Shown here piece by piece: positions 35,653 to 44,219 of a DNA stretch of 64,000 bases (the first letter of the stretch is position 1; every line of letters starts with the position of its first letter). The position numbers and the translations under genes were made by a program. The stretch comes from 73-13 sp035556075 (GTDB taxonomy: Bacteria > Actinomycetota > Actinomycetes > Actinomycetales > Microbacteriaceae). The notes beneath the pieces are model-generated. The model did no database searches, had not been told where the DNA came from, and was given only the letters and a program-made list of their open reading frames with translations. The stretch covers positions 1 through 64,000 of the forward strand of contig DATMFQ010000012.1 in the NCBI GenBank assembly GCA_035556075.1. The letters are read 5' to 3'.

Positions 35653-36525
35653 TCAGGGGAGCGCGTAGCCGCCAGGAATGCGGACGGCGAGTCCGTCGGT
35701 CAGGAGCCCGGTGAGGGCCCGCTCGAGCTGTCCGGCGTCGGTCGCGACCGCATCGAGCTCCTCGCGCGCGACGCCGCCCGGGGCTGCGCGGAGCGCGGCC
35801 ATGACGCGGCCGCGCATCTGCCGGTCGCTGCCCTCGAATCTCGGCTGCGGCCGTGTCGGCGCCTCGGCCGCGGGATAGCCGGCCGCACGCCATCCGCAGA
35901 GCGCTGCGACGGGGCAAGCGTCACAGTCCGGCGTGCGGGCGGTGCACACGAGCGCGCCGAGCTCCATCGCGGCCGCGTTGAAGGTGCGCGCCGCCGGCCC
36001 CGACGCGGGGAGCACGGTGGCCATGAGCTCGTGGTCTCGCCGGGTGTTCGGAGTCAGGCCGGCGACCCCCAGCATCGTGCGTGCCAGGACGCGCCGCACA
36101 TTCGTATCGACGACTGGGGTGCGGATGCCATGGGCGAATGCGGCGACCGCCCCCGCCGTGTACGGCCCGATCCCCGGCAGGGCGAGGAGGGCATCGAGGT
36201 CGGCCGGGACCTTGCCGTCGTGTCGCTCGGCGATGATGGCGGCCGCCCGGTGCAGCGCGAGCGCGCGTCGCGGGTAGCCGAGCCGGTCCCAGGCGCGCAG
36301 CACCTCGGCCTGGCTCGCGGCGGCGAGGTCGGCGGGCGTCGGCCAGCGCGCGATCCAGTCGAACCACGCGGTGGCGGCCCGCTCGATCTGGGTCTGCTGC
36401 GACATGACCTCGATGAGGAGGATGCCCCAGGCGGTCGTGTCGGGCTCCCGCCACGGGAAGGGCCGCGCGTGCCGCCGGTACCAGGCGTTGATTCGCCGCG
36501 CGAGCCGGGGGGCCGTGGGGCTCAT
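35653..36525 (-). CDS. mutY: A/G-specific adenine glycosylase MutY
   Basis: A 290-residue DNA glycosylase that removes adenine mispaired with 8-oxoguanine. Glu39 of EVMSQQTQ is the catalytic acid; the helix-hairpin-helix is LPGIGPYTAGA; VVDTNVRRVL holds the catalytic Asp; the [4Fe-4S] loop is CTARTPDCDACPVAALC (C-x6-C-x2-C-x5-C). It is shorter than E. coli MutY and seems to lack most of the C-terminal 8-oxoG-recognition domain, as in other short actinobacterial forms. ATGA overlap with the upstream panE-like gene. Confidence 0.93.
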   Translation of the reverse strand: MSPTAPRLARRINAWYRRHARPFPWREPDTTAWGILLIEVMSQQTQIERAATAWFDWIARWPTPADLAAASQAEVLRAWDRLGYPRRALALHRAAAIIAERHDGKVPADLDALLALPGIGPYTAGAVAAFAHGIRTPVVDTNVRRVLARTMLGVAGLTPNTRRDHELMATVLPASGPAARTFNAAAMELGALVCTARTPDCDACPVAALCGWRAAGYPAAEAPTRPQPRFEGSDRQMRGRVMAALRAAPGGVAREELDAVATDAGQLERALTGLLTDGLAVRIPGGYALP

Positions 36526-37520
36526 CGGTGCGGGACCCGGGCGAGGACCTCCTCGGGCGCCTTGAATCGCCCCTCGTCCTCGACCTCGTGCACGAGCTCG
36601 ACGAGCGCGGCGTTGATGGGCGCGGCGAGCCCGTGCTCGCGGGCGATTCGGACGACGGCGCCGTTGAGGAAGTCGATCTCAGTGCGCCGCCCCCGCCGGA
36701 TCGACTGCAGCGTCGACGCGGGGTTGGGCACGTCGCCCATGCCGTGGGCGATCGTGCGCGGGACGCGGTCGACGAGCCACAGCGGGGCGTGCGCGAGGCA
36801 GCCGACGAGGGGACCGGGGAGACGCAAGAAGGGATCGAATCGCGCCCCCACCCGCCGCGCGATGCGCACCGTCTCCCGGAGTGACGCCGACATGATGCGC
36901 CGCAGCCCCGGGTGGGCGACGACCTGCTGCACGGACAGGTCGGTGATGGCGGGGAGGGCGTTGACGTGGTTGATGAGGAGTTTCGTCCACTGGGCGCGGG
37001 CGATGTCGGTCGTGGCGAGGATGTCGATCGCGGGGCTGAGGGCGGCGACGACCTCGGCGAGTCGATCGGGGCTGCAGCCGGGACCTGCGCCGAGGACGGT
37101 GGGCTGCGCATTCGTCACGGTCACGATGCCGGGCTCGAGGTAGGACGCGGCGAATCGGGCGAGCGCCCCGATGAGCGGCGAGCGCGGGAGGATGCGCTCG
37201 GCGACGGCGAGCCCGCCGAGGCCGTTCTGCGCGACGATGACGGTCACGCCGTCGAGGAGTTCGCGGTGCGCCTCGAGCGCCCCCTCGGCATCCTGCGTCT
37301 TGGTGGTGACGAATGCGAGGTCCGGCCGCGTCCTAAGCGTCGCCCCCGCCGGGACCCGCGCGAGGTGCTCACCGAAACCGCCGGTGAGCCGTAGCCCCTG
37401 CCGCTGGATCGCCGCGAGCTGCTCGCCGCGGGCGGCGACCTCGACCTCGTGGCCCGCGCGGTCGAGGAGCGCGGCGATCGCACCGCCGACAGCTCCTGCA
37501 CCGATGATCCCGACCCGCAC
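36522..37520 (-). CDS. panE: 2-dehydropantoate 2-reductase (ketopantoate reductase family)
   Basis: A 332-residue NADPH-dependent reductase of the ApbA/PanE family. The Rossmann motif GIIGAGAVGG opens the protein, ALAR/NGLGG regions follow, and KLLINHVNALPAITDLSVQQV contains the conserved Lys/Asn catalytic segment. It may make pantoate for CoA synthesis, though this family also includes other reductases. The start is GTG 37520, 7 bases after a TACTGT -10 box; the frame continues upstream only as antisense to the secretion ATPase gene. Confidence 0.85.
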   Translation of the reverse strand: MRVGIIGAGAVGGAIAALLDRAGHEVEVAARGEQLAAIQRQGLRLTGGFGEHLARVPAGATLRTRPDLAFVTTKTQDAEGALEAHRELLDGVTVIVAQNGLGGLAVAERILPRSPLIGALARFAASYLEPGIVTVTNAQPTVLGAGPGCSPDRLAEVVAALSPAIDILATTDIARAQWTKLLINHVNALPAITDLSVQQVVAHPGLRRIMSASLRETVRIARRVGARFDPFLRLPGPLVGCLAHAPLWLVDRVPRTIAHGMGDVPNPASTLQSIRRGRRTEIDFLNGAVVRIAREHGLAAPINAALVELVHEVEDEGRFKAPEEVLARVPHR

Positions 37521-37527
37521 GTTATCC

Positions 37528-37533
37528 ACAGTA
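37528..37533 (-). promoter_or_regulatory. -10 box TACTGT of the panE-mutY operon
   Basis: Read on the minus strand from 37533 to 37528; it ends 7 bases before GTG 37520, predicting a leaderless transcript. Confidence 0.5.
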
Positions 37534-37581
37534 GGTGAGCGCGGGCGCGCGGCGCAGTGGGCGAGGTGACAGGGTGCCGGC

Positions 37582-40500
37582 ATGCACCTCAAGCTCACTG
37601 TGCTCGGCGACACCGGTCCCGGCGTCGACCTGTCGGTGACGGCGGACCCGGAGGCGACGGTGGGGGAGCTCGCCGAGGAGCTTGCCGCGTACCTCGGGGC
37701 GGCGCCCGCGGGCCCCCTCGGGTCCGGTCTCGTGCGGACGCTTCGGCGACTCGACGCCGGAGCGCCGCCAGGAGTGCGGTCCGGGGACGGTTGGCGGCAG
37801 CTGCCCGCGGCGGCGCGACTCGCCGACGGTCCCCTCGCCAGCGGGGCGACGGTCGCCCTCGGGACCGGGCCGCTGCGCGATCCGGCCGCGCCGACCGTCG
37901 CGGAGCTTGCGGTGGTGCGCGGAGCCGACGCCGGCACTCGGCGGGAGCTGGCGGCGGGTACCTGGGTGCTCGGCCGGGACCCGCGCTGCGATGTCGTACT
38001 CGCGGACCCCATGGTCTCGGCGCGGCACGCGCGGCTGCACGTCGGCGAGCAGCTCGAGCTCGTCGACCTTGGTTCAGCGAACGGGACCATTGTCGACGGC
38101 CGTGCTGTCGGCCGGGCCACGCTCCGGTCCGACCAGAACGTCGTGCTCGGCGGGACCGTGCTACGGGTGCGCCCCCGCGGTCACTCGTCGACCCCGCGGA
38201 CGCCAGACACCTCCCGGGTCATCCGCTCGCCCCGCGTCGAGCCCCGATTTGCGGGGGAGCGGCTCATCGCTCCGTCCCCACCGGAGCCCGCTGAGGCGGA
38301 GCGCGTTCCGTGGCTGTTCGCGTTGACCCCACTGGTGATCGCGGTCAGTCTCGCCGTCGCGCTCGGCCGCCCCCTCGCCCTGCTCATCGGTCTGGTGTCG
38401 CCGGTCCTGTTGCTCGGCGGCTGGCTCACGCAGCGGGCGAGGCGACGGCACCGTGCACGCGTCGCGCGGGACGAATTCCTCGCGGAGCAGGCGGCGCATG
38501 CCGCAGCACTCGAGCGGGCGATCGCCGCGGAGCGCACCGCGCGACACACCGAGGCGCCGACCGCACGGGAGGTCCTCGTGGCCGTCCATGCCCGCTCGCC
38601 GCTGCTGTGGACCAGGCGGCCGGAGCACGAGGGCTTCCTCGCGGTGCGACTGGGCACGGCGAGACTGCCGTCCCGCACGACGATCGATGCAGCCGACGGG
38701 CCGACCAGGCGTCGCGAGTCGCGTCCCGAGCTGGCGGACCTCCCCGTCGTCGCGCAGCTCCGCGAGGCGGGGGCGCTCGGGATCGCGGGGCCGCCGGCGC
38801 GGGCGGGGCCGATGCTCGACGGCATCCTCATCCAGCTCCTCGGCCTCAACTCGCCGAGCGAGGTCGTCCTCGCGGCGCTTGTCCCGGATGACTGGGCTGG
38901 ACGAATGCGGTGGCTCGGCTGGGTCCCGCACGCCTCCTCGCCCGCGTCGCCGCTCGGCGAGCTGCCCCACCTCGCCGTGGGGCCGACGCGGGCGACCGAG
39001 CTGCTCGAGCGCCTCGAGGGCCTCGTGCGCGACCGCGTGGCGGTCGGGGCGTCCGGGGCGACGTCCTCCCTGCCGGCCGTCGTGGTGCTGTTCGACCACG
39101 ACGCACCGGTGCCGCTCGAGCGGTGCATCGCCCTCAGCGAAGCCGGACCCGCCGTCGGGGTGCACCCGATCTGGCTGGCGCCCTCGCACGAGCGCCTCCC
39201 GGCCGCCTGCCGGATCTCGGTCGAGGTCATGGGGTCGGCGGCCGGTCGGGGGATGGGGACGCTGCGCTTCGTACGGCAGGGCCTCGAGCTTGTCGGGGCC
39301 CGACTCGAGGAGGTCGGCCCGGACGACGCCTTGGGCTTCGCTCGGGCTCTCGCTCCGCTCGTGGACGCGGCGGCGCCTCCCGCTGCGGTAGATATGCCGC
39401 GGGAGGTCTCGCTGGGCACGCTGCTTGGCGACGAGCTCCTCGACGACCCCGCCGCGGTGCTGCAGCGGTGGCGGGAGCACGACCGATCCGGCGCTCGCGG
39501 CCTGCCCGCGATCATCGGTGTCGGCCTGGAGGGGCCGGTGCGCCTGGACCTGCGGGCGCAGGGCCCGCACGCGCTCGTTGCCGGGACCACGGGCGCCGGC
39601 AAGAGCGAGCTGCTCCGCGCCTGGGTGCTCGGGCTCGCCGTCGAGCACCCGCCCGATCGGCTCACCCTCCTCTTCGTCGACTACAAGGGCGGCACGGCCT
39701 TCGCCGACTGCGTCCGGCTCCCGCACTGCGTCGGCCTCGTCACTGATCTCGGGCCGCGCGAAGCGCGGCGGGCGCTGGTGAGCCTGCGCGCGGAACTGCG
39801 CCGCCGGGAGCGAATATTCGCGCGCCTCGGGGCGAAGGAGCTTGTCGACCTGCAGGCCCGTGGCGACCTGGAGGCGCCGCCCGCGCTCGTCATCGTCGTC
39901 GACGAGTTCGCGGCGCTCGCGCGGGAAATCCCCGAGTTCGTCGACGGCGTGCTCGATCTCGCCCAGCGCGGGCGCGCGCTCGGCATGCACCTCGTGCTCG
40001 CGACGCAGCGCCCGGGCGGTGTCGTCACCGACGGGGTGCGGGCGAATGCGAGCCTGCGGATCGCGCTGCGCACCGCCGAGATGCCCGACAGCCTCGATGT
40101 GCTCGGGGTGCCGGACGCGGCGCGGCTCTCGGTGGCGACGCCCGGGCGGGCGCTGCTGCGGTCGGGGGCTGGGCCCGTCGAGGTCGTCCAGACCGCGTAC
40201 ACGGGCGGTCACAGCTCTTCGGCGGCGCCGCGGGTGCGGCTGGCGCCGCTCGGCTTTGCTGAGTCCGACTCCGAGCCCCCGTCCGAGCCCGTCGGGCTCG
40301 GACCGTCGGCCGCATCGGACGCGGTGGGGCCGAGCGATCTGGTCCGACTCGTCGCGACGATTGACGCGGCGGCGGGCCGGACGGGTGCGGCCGCGCCGCG
40401 ACGTCCGTGGCTTCCGGAGCTGTCGGACCGGGTCGAGCTGACGGAGGTCCTCACCGGCGACGACACCCGCATTCCGCTCGGGGTCAGCGACGTGCCGGAG

Positions 40501-41991
40501 GAGCAGACGCAGCGCCTTGCCGTGTACCGTCCGGACCGTGATGGGCATCTCGCGGTGCTCGGCGCGAGTGGGTCCGGCAAGTCCGCGACGCTTCGCGCCC
40601 TCGCGCTCGCGGTGGCGGTGACGCCGCACGGCGGTCCGGTGCACGTGTATGGCATCGACTGCGCCTCGGGCGGGCTGCGCGGACTCGAGGCGCTGCCGCA
40701 CGTCGGCTCGATCGTGCCGGGCGACGACTTCGAGCGCGTGGAGCGGCTGCTGCGTCGACTCAGCAGCGAGTTGACCCGGCGGGTGCGGGACTGGGCGAGT
40801 ACCGGGGTCGAGGCGCTGCCAGCGCGGCGCACGGTGGCCGGTGGCGCGGACCTTCCGCGGCTCCTGCTCCTCGTGGACGGCTTCCCGGCGTTCCGGGAGG
40901 CGTGGGAGTCGCGTCCGGGTCGGGCGGCGGCGTATGACGTGGTCCGCGAGATCCTCGCCAGTGGTCGCTCGCTCGGGATCCATGTCGCGCTCACCGCCGA
41001 TCGGGCGGCTGCGCTGCCGAGCGGCGTGGCGGCCGCGGTGCAGCGTCGCGTGCAGCTGCGGCCCGCGGACGACACCGGGTCGGCCCTCGCGACGGCACCG
41101 CCTGGCCGGGCCGTCGTCGACGGGCTCGAAACCCAGATCGGCTGGCTCGGCGCCGCGGCGGCGGCCGACTCGGTTGAGCCGGGTGCGGGCGGCTCCCCGG
41201 CGTCGGCGTCGCAGGCGATCGCGGCGTATGCCGCCCGGCACCGCGGTCGCATCCCGCGTGCCGAGCCGGTGCGGGCGTTGCCACGGGACCTTGATCCGGT
41301 CGAGCTGCCCGATGCCGTCGCTGGCGATCCGGTCCTCGGTCTCGCGGCGGAGACGCTCGAACCGCTCGGGTTCGCCGCGGACGGCGTGCTGCTGGTCGCG
41401 GGGCCGCCAGGCAGTGGTCGCACGAATGCACTGGCCTGGTCGGCAGTGGCGCTCCGACGAGCGGTGCCGACGCTGACCATCGTGCATCTGGGTCCCGTGG
41501 GCTCCGTGCTCGCTGGGCACCACGCCGTCCACCGCTCGGCGCTTGGGGCGGGTCCCGTCGAGGCGATCGTTCGCGAGCTGCTGGCGACGCCGGAGGCGAC
41601 GTGCGCGGTCATCGTGGAGTCGGTGGCGAGTTTCCTCGGCACCCCGGCCGAACCGATGCTGCTCGCGCTGCTCCGGCAGCAGCGCGGTGCGGGTGGGTGT
41701 GTCATCGCCGAGGAGCAGGTCGTCGGCTGGGCGGGCGCCGCCCCCCTGCTGCTCGAGCTGCGGTCGGCACGGCGTGGCCTCGTGCTGCAGCCGGAGCCCG
41801 GCGATGTGGAGTCACTGCTCCGGGTCGCGCTCCCGAGGACATCGGGGGAGCCCGTCCCGCCCGGTCGCGGACTGTTCGTCGAGGCAGGTCGCGCCCGCCT
41901 CGTACAACTTCCTCACATGCGCCGCGGATCGCCGGCCGTCCACGGCTCGCCCGGGGTCGTCGCCGCGGATCTCGTGGTCGCAGTACCGTGA
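37582..41991 (+). CDS. FHA-domain FtsK/SpoIIIE ATPase, type VII secretion EccC/EssC-like
   Basis: A 1469-residue motor protein. Residues 1-90 look ubiquitin-like (YukD/EccD-N type); an FHA phosphothreonine-binding domain follows (LGRDPRC near 131, VSARHARL, SANGTI near 167); two transmembrane helices lie at about 243-285. Three FtsK ATPase domains follow. D1 is complete (Walker A GTTGAGKSE at 668, Walker B VIVVDEFA). D2 has Walker A GASGSGKSA near 994 but LLLLVDGFPA without the catalytic Glu. D3 has GPPGSGRTN near 1274 with Arg for Lys. This domain plan is that of Firmicutes EssC, with one FHA instead of two. It heads a small cluster with WXG100-like genes. ATG 37582; a weak CAGGGT box lies 6 bases upstream. 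Confidence 0.88.
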   Translation: MHLKLTVLGDTGPGVDLSVTADPEATVGELAEELAAYLGAAPAGPLGSGLVRTLRRLDAGAPPGVRSGDGWRQLPAAARLADGPLASGATVALGTGPLRDPAAPTVAELAVVRGADAGTRRELAAGTWVLGRDPRCDVVLADPMVSARHARLHVGEQLELVDLGSANGTIVDGRAVGRATLRSDQNVVLGGTVLRVRPRGHSSTPRTPDTSRVIRSPRVEPRFAGERLIAPSPPEPAEAERVPWLFALTPLVIAVSLAVALGRPLALLIGLVSPVLLLGGWLTQRARRRHRARVARDEFLAEQAAHAAALERAIAAERTARHTEAPTAREVLVAVHARSPLLWTRRPEHEGFLAVRLGTARLPSRTTIDAADGPTRRRESRPELADLPVVAQLREAGALGIAGPPARAGPMLDGILIQLLGLNSPSEVVLAALVPDDWAGRMRWLGWVPHASSPASPLGELPHLAVGPTRATELLERLEGLVRDRVAVGASGATSSLPAVVVLFDHDAPVPLERCIALSEAGPAVGVHPIWLAPSHERLPAACRISVEVMGSAAGRGMGTLRFVRQGLELVGARLEEVGPDDALGFARALAPLVDAAAPPAAVDMPREVSLGTLLGDELLDDPAAVLQRWREHDRSGARGLPAIIGVGLEGPVRLDLRAQGPHALVAGTTGAGKSELLRAWVLGLAVEHPPDRLTLLFVDYKGGTAFADCVRLPHCVGLVTDLGPREARRALVSLRAELRRRERIFARLGAKELVDLQARGDLEAPPALVIVVDEFAALAREIPEFVDGVLDLAQRGRALGMHLVLATQRPGGVVTDGVRANASLRIALRTAEMPDSLDVLGVPDAARLSVATPGRALLRSGAGPVEVVQTAYTGGHSSSAAPRVRLAPLGFAESDSEPPSEPVGLGPSAASDAVGPSDLVRLVATIDAAAGRTGAAAPRRPWLPELSDRVELTEVLTGDDTRIPLGVSDVPEEQTQRLAVYRPDRDGHLAVLGASGSGKSATLRALALAVAVTPHGGPVHVYGIDCASGGLRGLEALPHVGSIVPGDDFERVERLLRRLSSELTRRVRDWASTGVEALPARRTVAGGADLPRLLLLVDGFPAFREAWESRPGRAAAYDVVREILASGRSLGIHVALTADRAAALPSGVAAAVQRRVQLRPADDTGSALATAPPGRAVVDGLETQIGWLGAAAAADSVEPGAGGSPASASQAIAAYAARHRGRIPRAEPVRALPRDLDPVELPDAVAGDPVLGLAAETLEPLGFAADGVLLVAGPPGSGRTNALAWSAVALRRAVPTLTIVHLGPVGSVLAGHHAVHRSALGAGPVEAIVRELLATPEATCAVIVESVASFLGTPAEPMLLALLRQQRGAGGCVIAEEQVVGWAGAAPLLLELRSARRGLVLQPEPGDVESLLRVALPRTSGEPVPPGRGLFVEAGRARLVQLPHMRRGSPAVHGSPGVVAADLVVAVP

Positions 41992-42042
41992 CCACGATCG
42001 CCGCCGCCGCGGCGGTCAGGCACCCACAATAAGGAGGCATCC

Positions 42043-42339
42043 ATGGTTGATCTCGATGTCAGCTACGACCAGATGCGGGCGGCGGCGGGCCGACTGCGGA
42101 TCGGGCAGGAGGAGCTCGCGGCCACGCTGCAGCAGCTCCGAGCACACGTCGGCGTCCTCGTCGCCGATGGCTTCACGACGACCGCGGCGTCCGCCGCATT
42201 CCAACTCGCGTATGAGCAGTTCACCCAGGGCGCGCTGCAGGCGGTGTCGGGTATCGACGCCATGGCGCTGTTCCTCGAGCAAGCGGCCGCGACGCTCGCC
42301 GAGGTCGACGGCCGACTCGCCGCACAGTTCGCCGGCTGA
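42043..42339 (+). CDS. WXG100-like type VII secretion protein
   Basis: A 98-residue helical-hairpin protein 51 bases after the ATPase gene, with a near-perfect AAGGAGG ribosome site. Size, the two-helix pattern and the central turn DGFTTTAASAAFQLAYEQF fit WXG100/ESAT-6 proteins, although the Trp of W-x-G is replaced (VADGF). Such proteins are substrates or chaperone-like partners of the FtsK-type motor. It is probably secreted as a dimer with a partner. Confidence 0.75.
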   Translation: MVDLDVSYDQMRAAAGRLRIGQEELAATLQQLRAHVGVLVADGFTTTAASAAFQLAYEQFTQGALQAVSGIDAMALFLEQAAATLAEVDGRLAAQFAG

Positions 42340-42344
42340 GTCGG

Positions 42345-42650
42345 ATGCGAGATCTGCGGCTGACGGCTGCGGCGCTCGAGCACACCGCGGCCGGGCTCGA
42401 GCGCGCGCACGCCGAGCTTGTCCTGGTGCGCCCCGCGCTCCACGAGGCGGCGGGGCTGACTGGGCACGCCCGGCTGAATTGGCGGCTGGTCGAGGTCGCC
42501 AACGACCTCGACCTCCGGCTCCGGGCCACCGCCGAGCTCCTCGCCGGGCTCGCGACTGCCGGGCCAGTGATCCGAGACTCCTTCGCAGCCGTCGATGCGC
42601 GCTTCGATGGCGTGGCGAGCGGCGGAGTGGAGCCCGGTGCTCGAGGGTGA
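42345..42650 (+). CDS. Small helical protein, putative secretion partner (Lap/WXG-like)
   Basis: A 101-residue, almost wholly helical protein starting 5 bases after the WXG100-like stop. LRLTAAALEHTAAGLERAHA and HARLNWRLVEVANDLDLRLRA suggest two helices with a turn near residue 40. It overlaps the following gene by 14 bases. Small helical proteins encoded just before an effector act as targeting partners in type VII systems of Firmicutes (Lap proteins); that role is inferred from size and order only. Confidence 0.6.
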   Translation: MRDLRLTAAALEHTAAGLERAHAELVLVRPALHEAAGLTGHARLNWRLVEVANDLDLRLRATAELLAGLATAGPVIRDSFAAVDARFDGVASGGVEPGARG

Positions 42651-44175
42651 CCCCGCAGGCTTGGCGCGGTGTGCGGCGACCCAGCGAGGCGCGGCGGGCA
42701 CGGTCCTCGCCGCGGCCGCCGAATTGCGCGGCGATTCGCCGGCCACCATCTCCCACGCGGTCGACGCGTTGCGCCTGGCCCAGCACCGGGCAGCCGCGAG
42801 CCTGGAGACGCTGCGCGCGCTGCTGCTGGCGACGGCCGCGATCCTCGAGGACTATGCGGCGGCGCTCGAGACGGCGCAGGGGCTCGCGGCCGATGCTGAC
42901 GAGCAGGTCCGCCGGATCGACACGGCGCGCGAGCAGGGGGTCGAGCGCCTCGAGACGGCCCTGCGTCGACGCGCGCTCCTGGCCGGTGCCGACCCGGTCA
43001 CGGCCGCCGGGCTGGAGCAGGAGGCCGCCGAGGAGCAGGTCCGGCTCGCCCGGCTGGATCGCCAGCGCCTCGATGCGGTGGCGCAGCACGAGCGCGCGGC
43101 GCACGATCGGGACGTCGCGGCGGAGGCCGCTGCCACCCGCTTCGCGGCGCTCGGGACATCACCGGATGCCGCGCAGCTCGCCCGGCCATCTGAGGCCGCC
43201 GACGCGGTGCACCCAGCTCCCGCCGGCACCTGGCTTCGCACCGTCCTCGACCTCCGGGAGCGCGCCGTCGAGCACCTCTTCGGCAGCCTCTGGGAGTCGC
43301 TCCTTTCTGCCGGCGCGTTCACCGTTGGTGGGCAGGCGGCACGGGTGGCATCACGGCCGTTCGAGCTCGCGGTCCTGGCGGCGGGTGCGGGCGTCGCCGC
43401 CGCATTCGTCCGGGAGTCCATTGCCGCCGATCTCCGCGCGCCGACGCCCACCGTGCGACCGGTGCGCGCCCCGGCGTCCGCGACACCACGCACCGTTGCG
43501 GAGGCGTTCGTCGAGGCGGCCGAGGTCGATGCGCTCGGACGCGACGCGCGGACTGTCGTCAAGATCACCCAGCTGCATGGCTCGGACGGCACCACCCGGT
43601 GGCGCGTCGTGCTGCCGAGCACACAGGAGTGGGTGTCCCTCGGCGGCGACCGTGGTGCCACCAACGACCTCGACGCGAACCTCGCCCTCCTGCTCGCCCC
43701 GGAGCATCGCACGCAGGTTGAGCGCGGCGTGTTCGAGGCGATGCGGCAGGCCGGCATCGCACCGGAGGACCCGGTGCTCCTCGTCGGCTTCAGCCAGGGC
43801 GGCATCATGTCGGCGCACCTCGCCGCACACCGCGACGAGCAACACTGGGCCGGGGTCATCGCGGCGGGTGCCCCGATCGACGCGATGCCGATCAGGCCCG
43901 GAGTGCCGGTCGTGTCGGTCGAGCACTTCGGCGATCCCGTTCCGCGCCTGGAACCCGGCCTCGCCCCGGACCGGGCAGCGAGAGACAACTGGACCACGAT
44001 TCGGGCCGCGTCCAGCGCCACGAGCGACGGGCTCGTCGGCATCCACAGCGCTGTCGAGTACGACGCGACGCTGCGTCGGCACGGTGGTGACGTCGCTTCG
44101 CAACATCCGCAGTTGCAGGCCTTCTTTGCGGCCGACGAGCGCACGAGGACGCGATACTACGCCTGGCAGGAATGA
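42637..44175 (+). CDS. Putative type VII effector: helical N-terminus plus C-terminal alpha/beta-hydrolase domain
   Basis: A protein of 512 residues with three parts. Residues 1-190 are helical and coiled-coil rich (QEAAEEQVRLARLDRQRLDA), as in WXG/LXG-type secretion domains. Residues 200-285 contain a moderately hydrophobic stretch (ELAVLAAGAGVAAAFV). The C-terminal 230 residues form an alpha/beta hydrolase with nucleophile Ser386 in GFSQGG, then VEHFGDPVPRL and GIHSAVEYD offering acid and base. An esterase or lipase activity is likely. The start is uncertain: GTG 42637 with GGAGTGGAG upstream is preferred, ATG 42607 or 42595 possible. Confidence 0.7.
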   Translation: MLEGDPAGLARCAATQRGAAGTVLAAAAELRGDSPATISHAVDALRLAQHRAAASLETLRALLLATAAILEDYAAALETAQGLAADADEQVRRIDTAREQGVERLETALRRRALLAGADPVTAAGLEQEAAEEQVRLARLDRQRLDAVAQHERAAHDRDVAAEAAATRFAALGTSPDAAQLARPSEAADAVHPAPAGTWLRTVLDLRERAVEHLFGSLWESLLSAGAFTVGGQAARVASRPFELAVLAAGAGVAAAFVRESIAADLRAPTPTVRPVRAPASATPRTVAEAFVEAAEVDALGRDARTVVKITQLHGSDGTTRWRVVLPSTQEWVSLGGDRGATNDLDANLALLLAPEHRTQVERGVFEAMRQAGIAPEDPVLLVGFSQGGIMSAHLAAHRDEQHWAGVIAAGAPIDAMPIRPGVPVVSVEHFGDPVPRLEPGLAPDRAARDNWTTIRAASSATSDGLVGIHSAVEYDATLRRHGGDVASQHPQLQAFFAADERTRTRYYAWQE

Positions 44176-44207
44176 GGTGGTGCCGTGGTTGACGCAGCTT
44201 GCGCGGC

Positions 44208-44213
44208 TAGCCT
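44208..44213 (+). promoter_or_regulatory. -10 box TAGCCT of truB
   Basis: Ends 6 bases before GTG 44220; leaderless transcript predicted, about 35 bases after the hydrolase-domain gene stop. Confidence 0.55.
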
Positions 44214-44219
44214 GGCACG

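Noticed and set aside
38161..41532. An 1123-codon minus-strand open frame inside the secretion ATPase gene
   Set aside because: Arg/Gly/His-rich composition without domains; shadow of the FHA-FtsK gene, whose motifs are clear.
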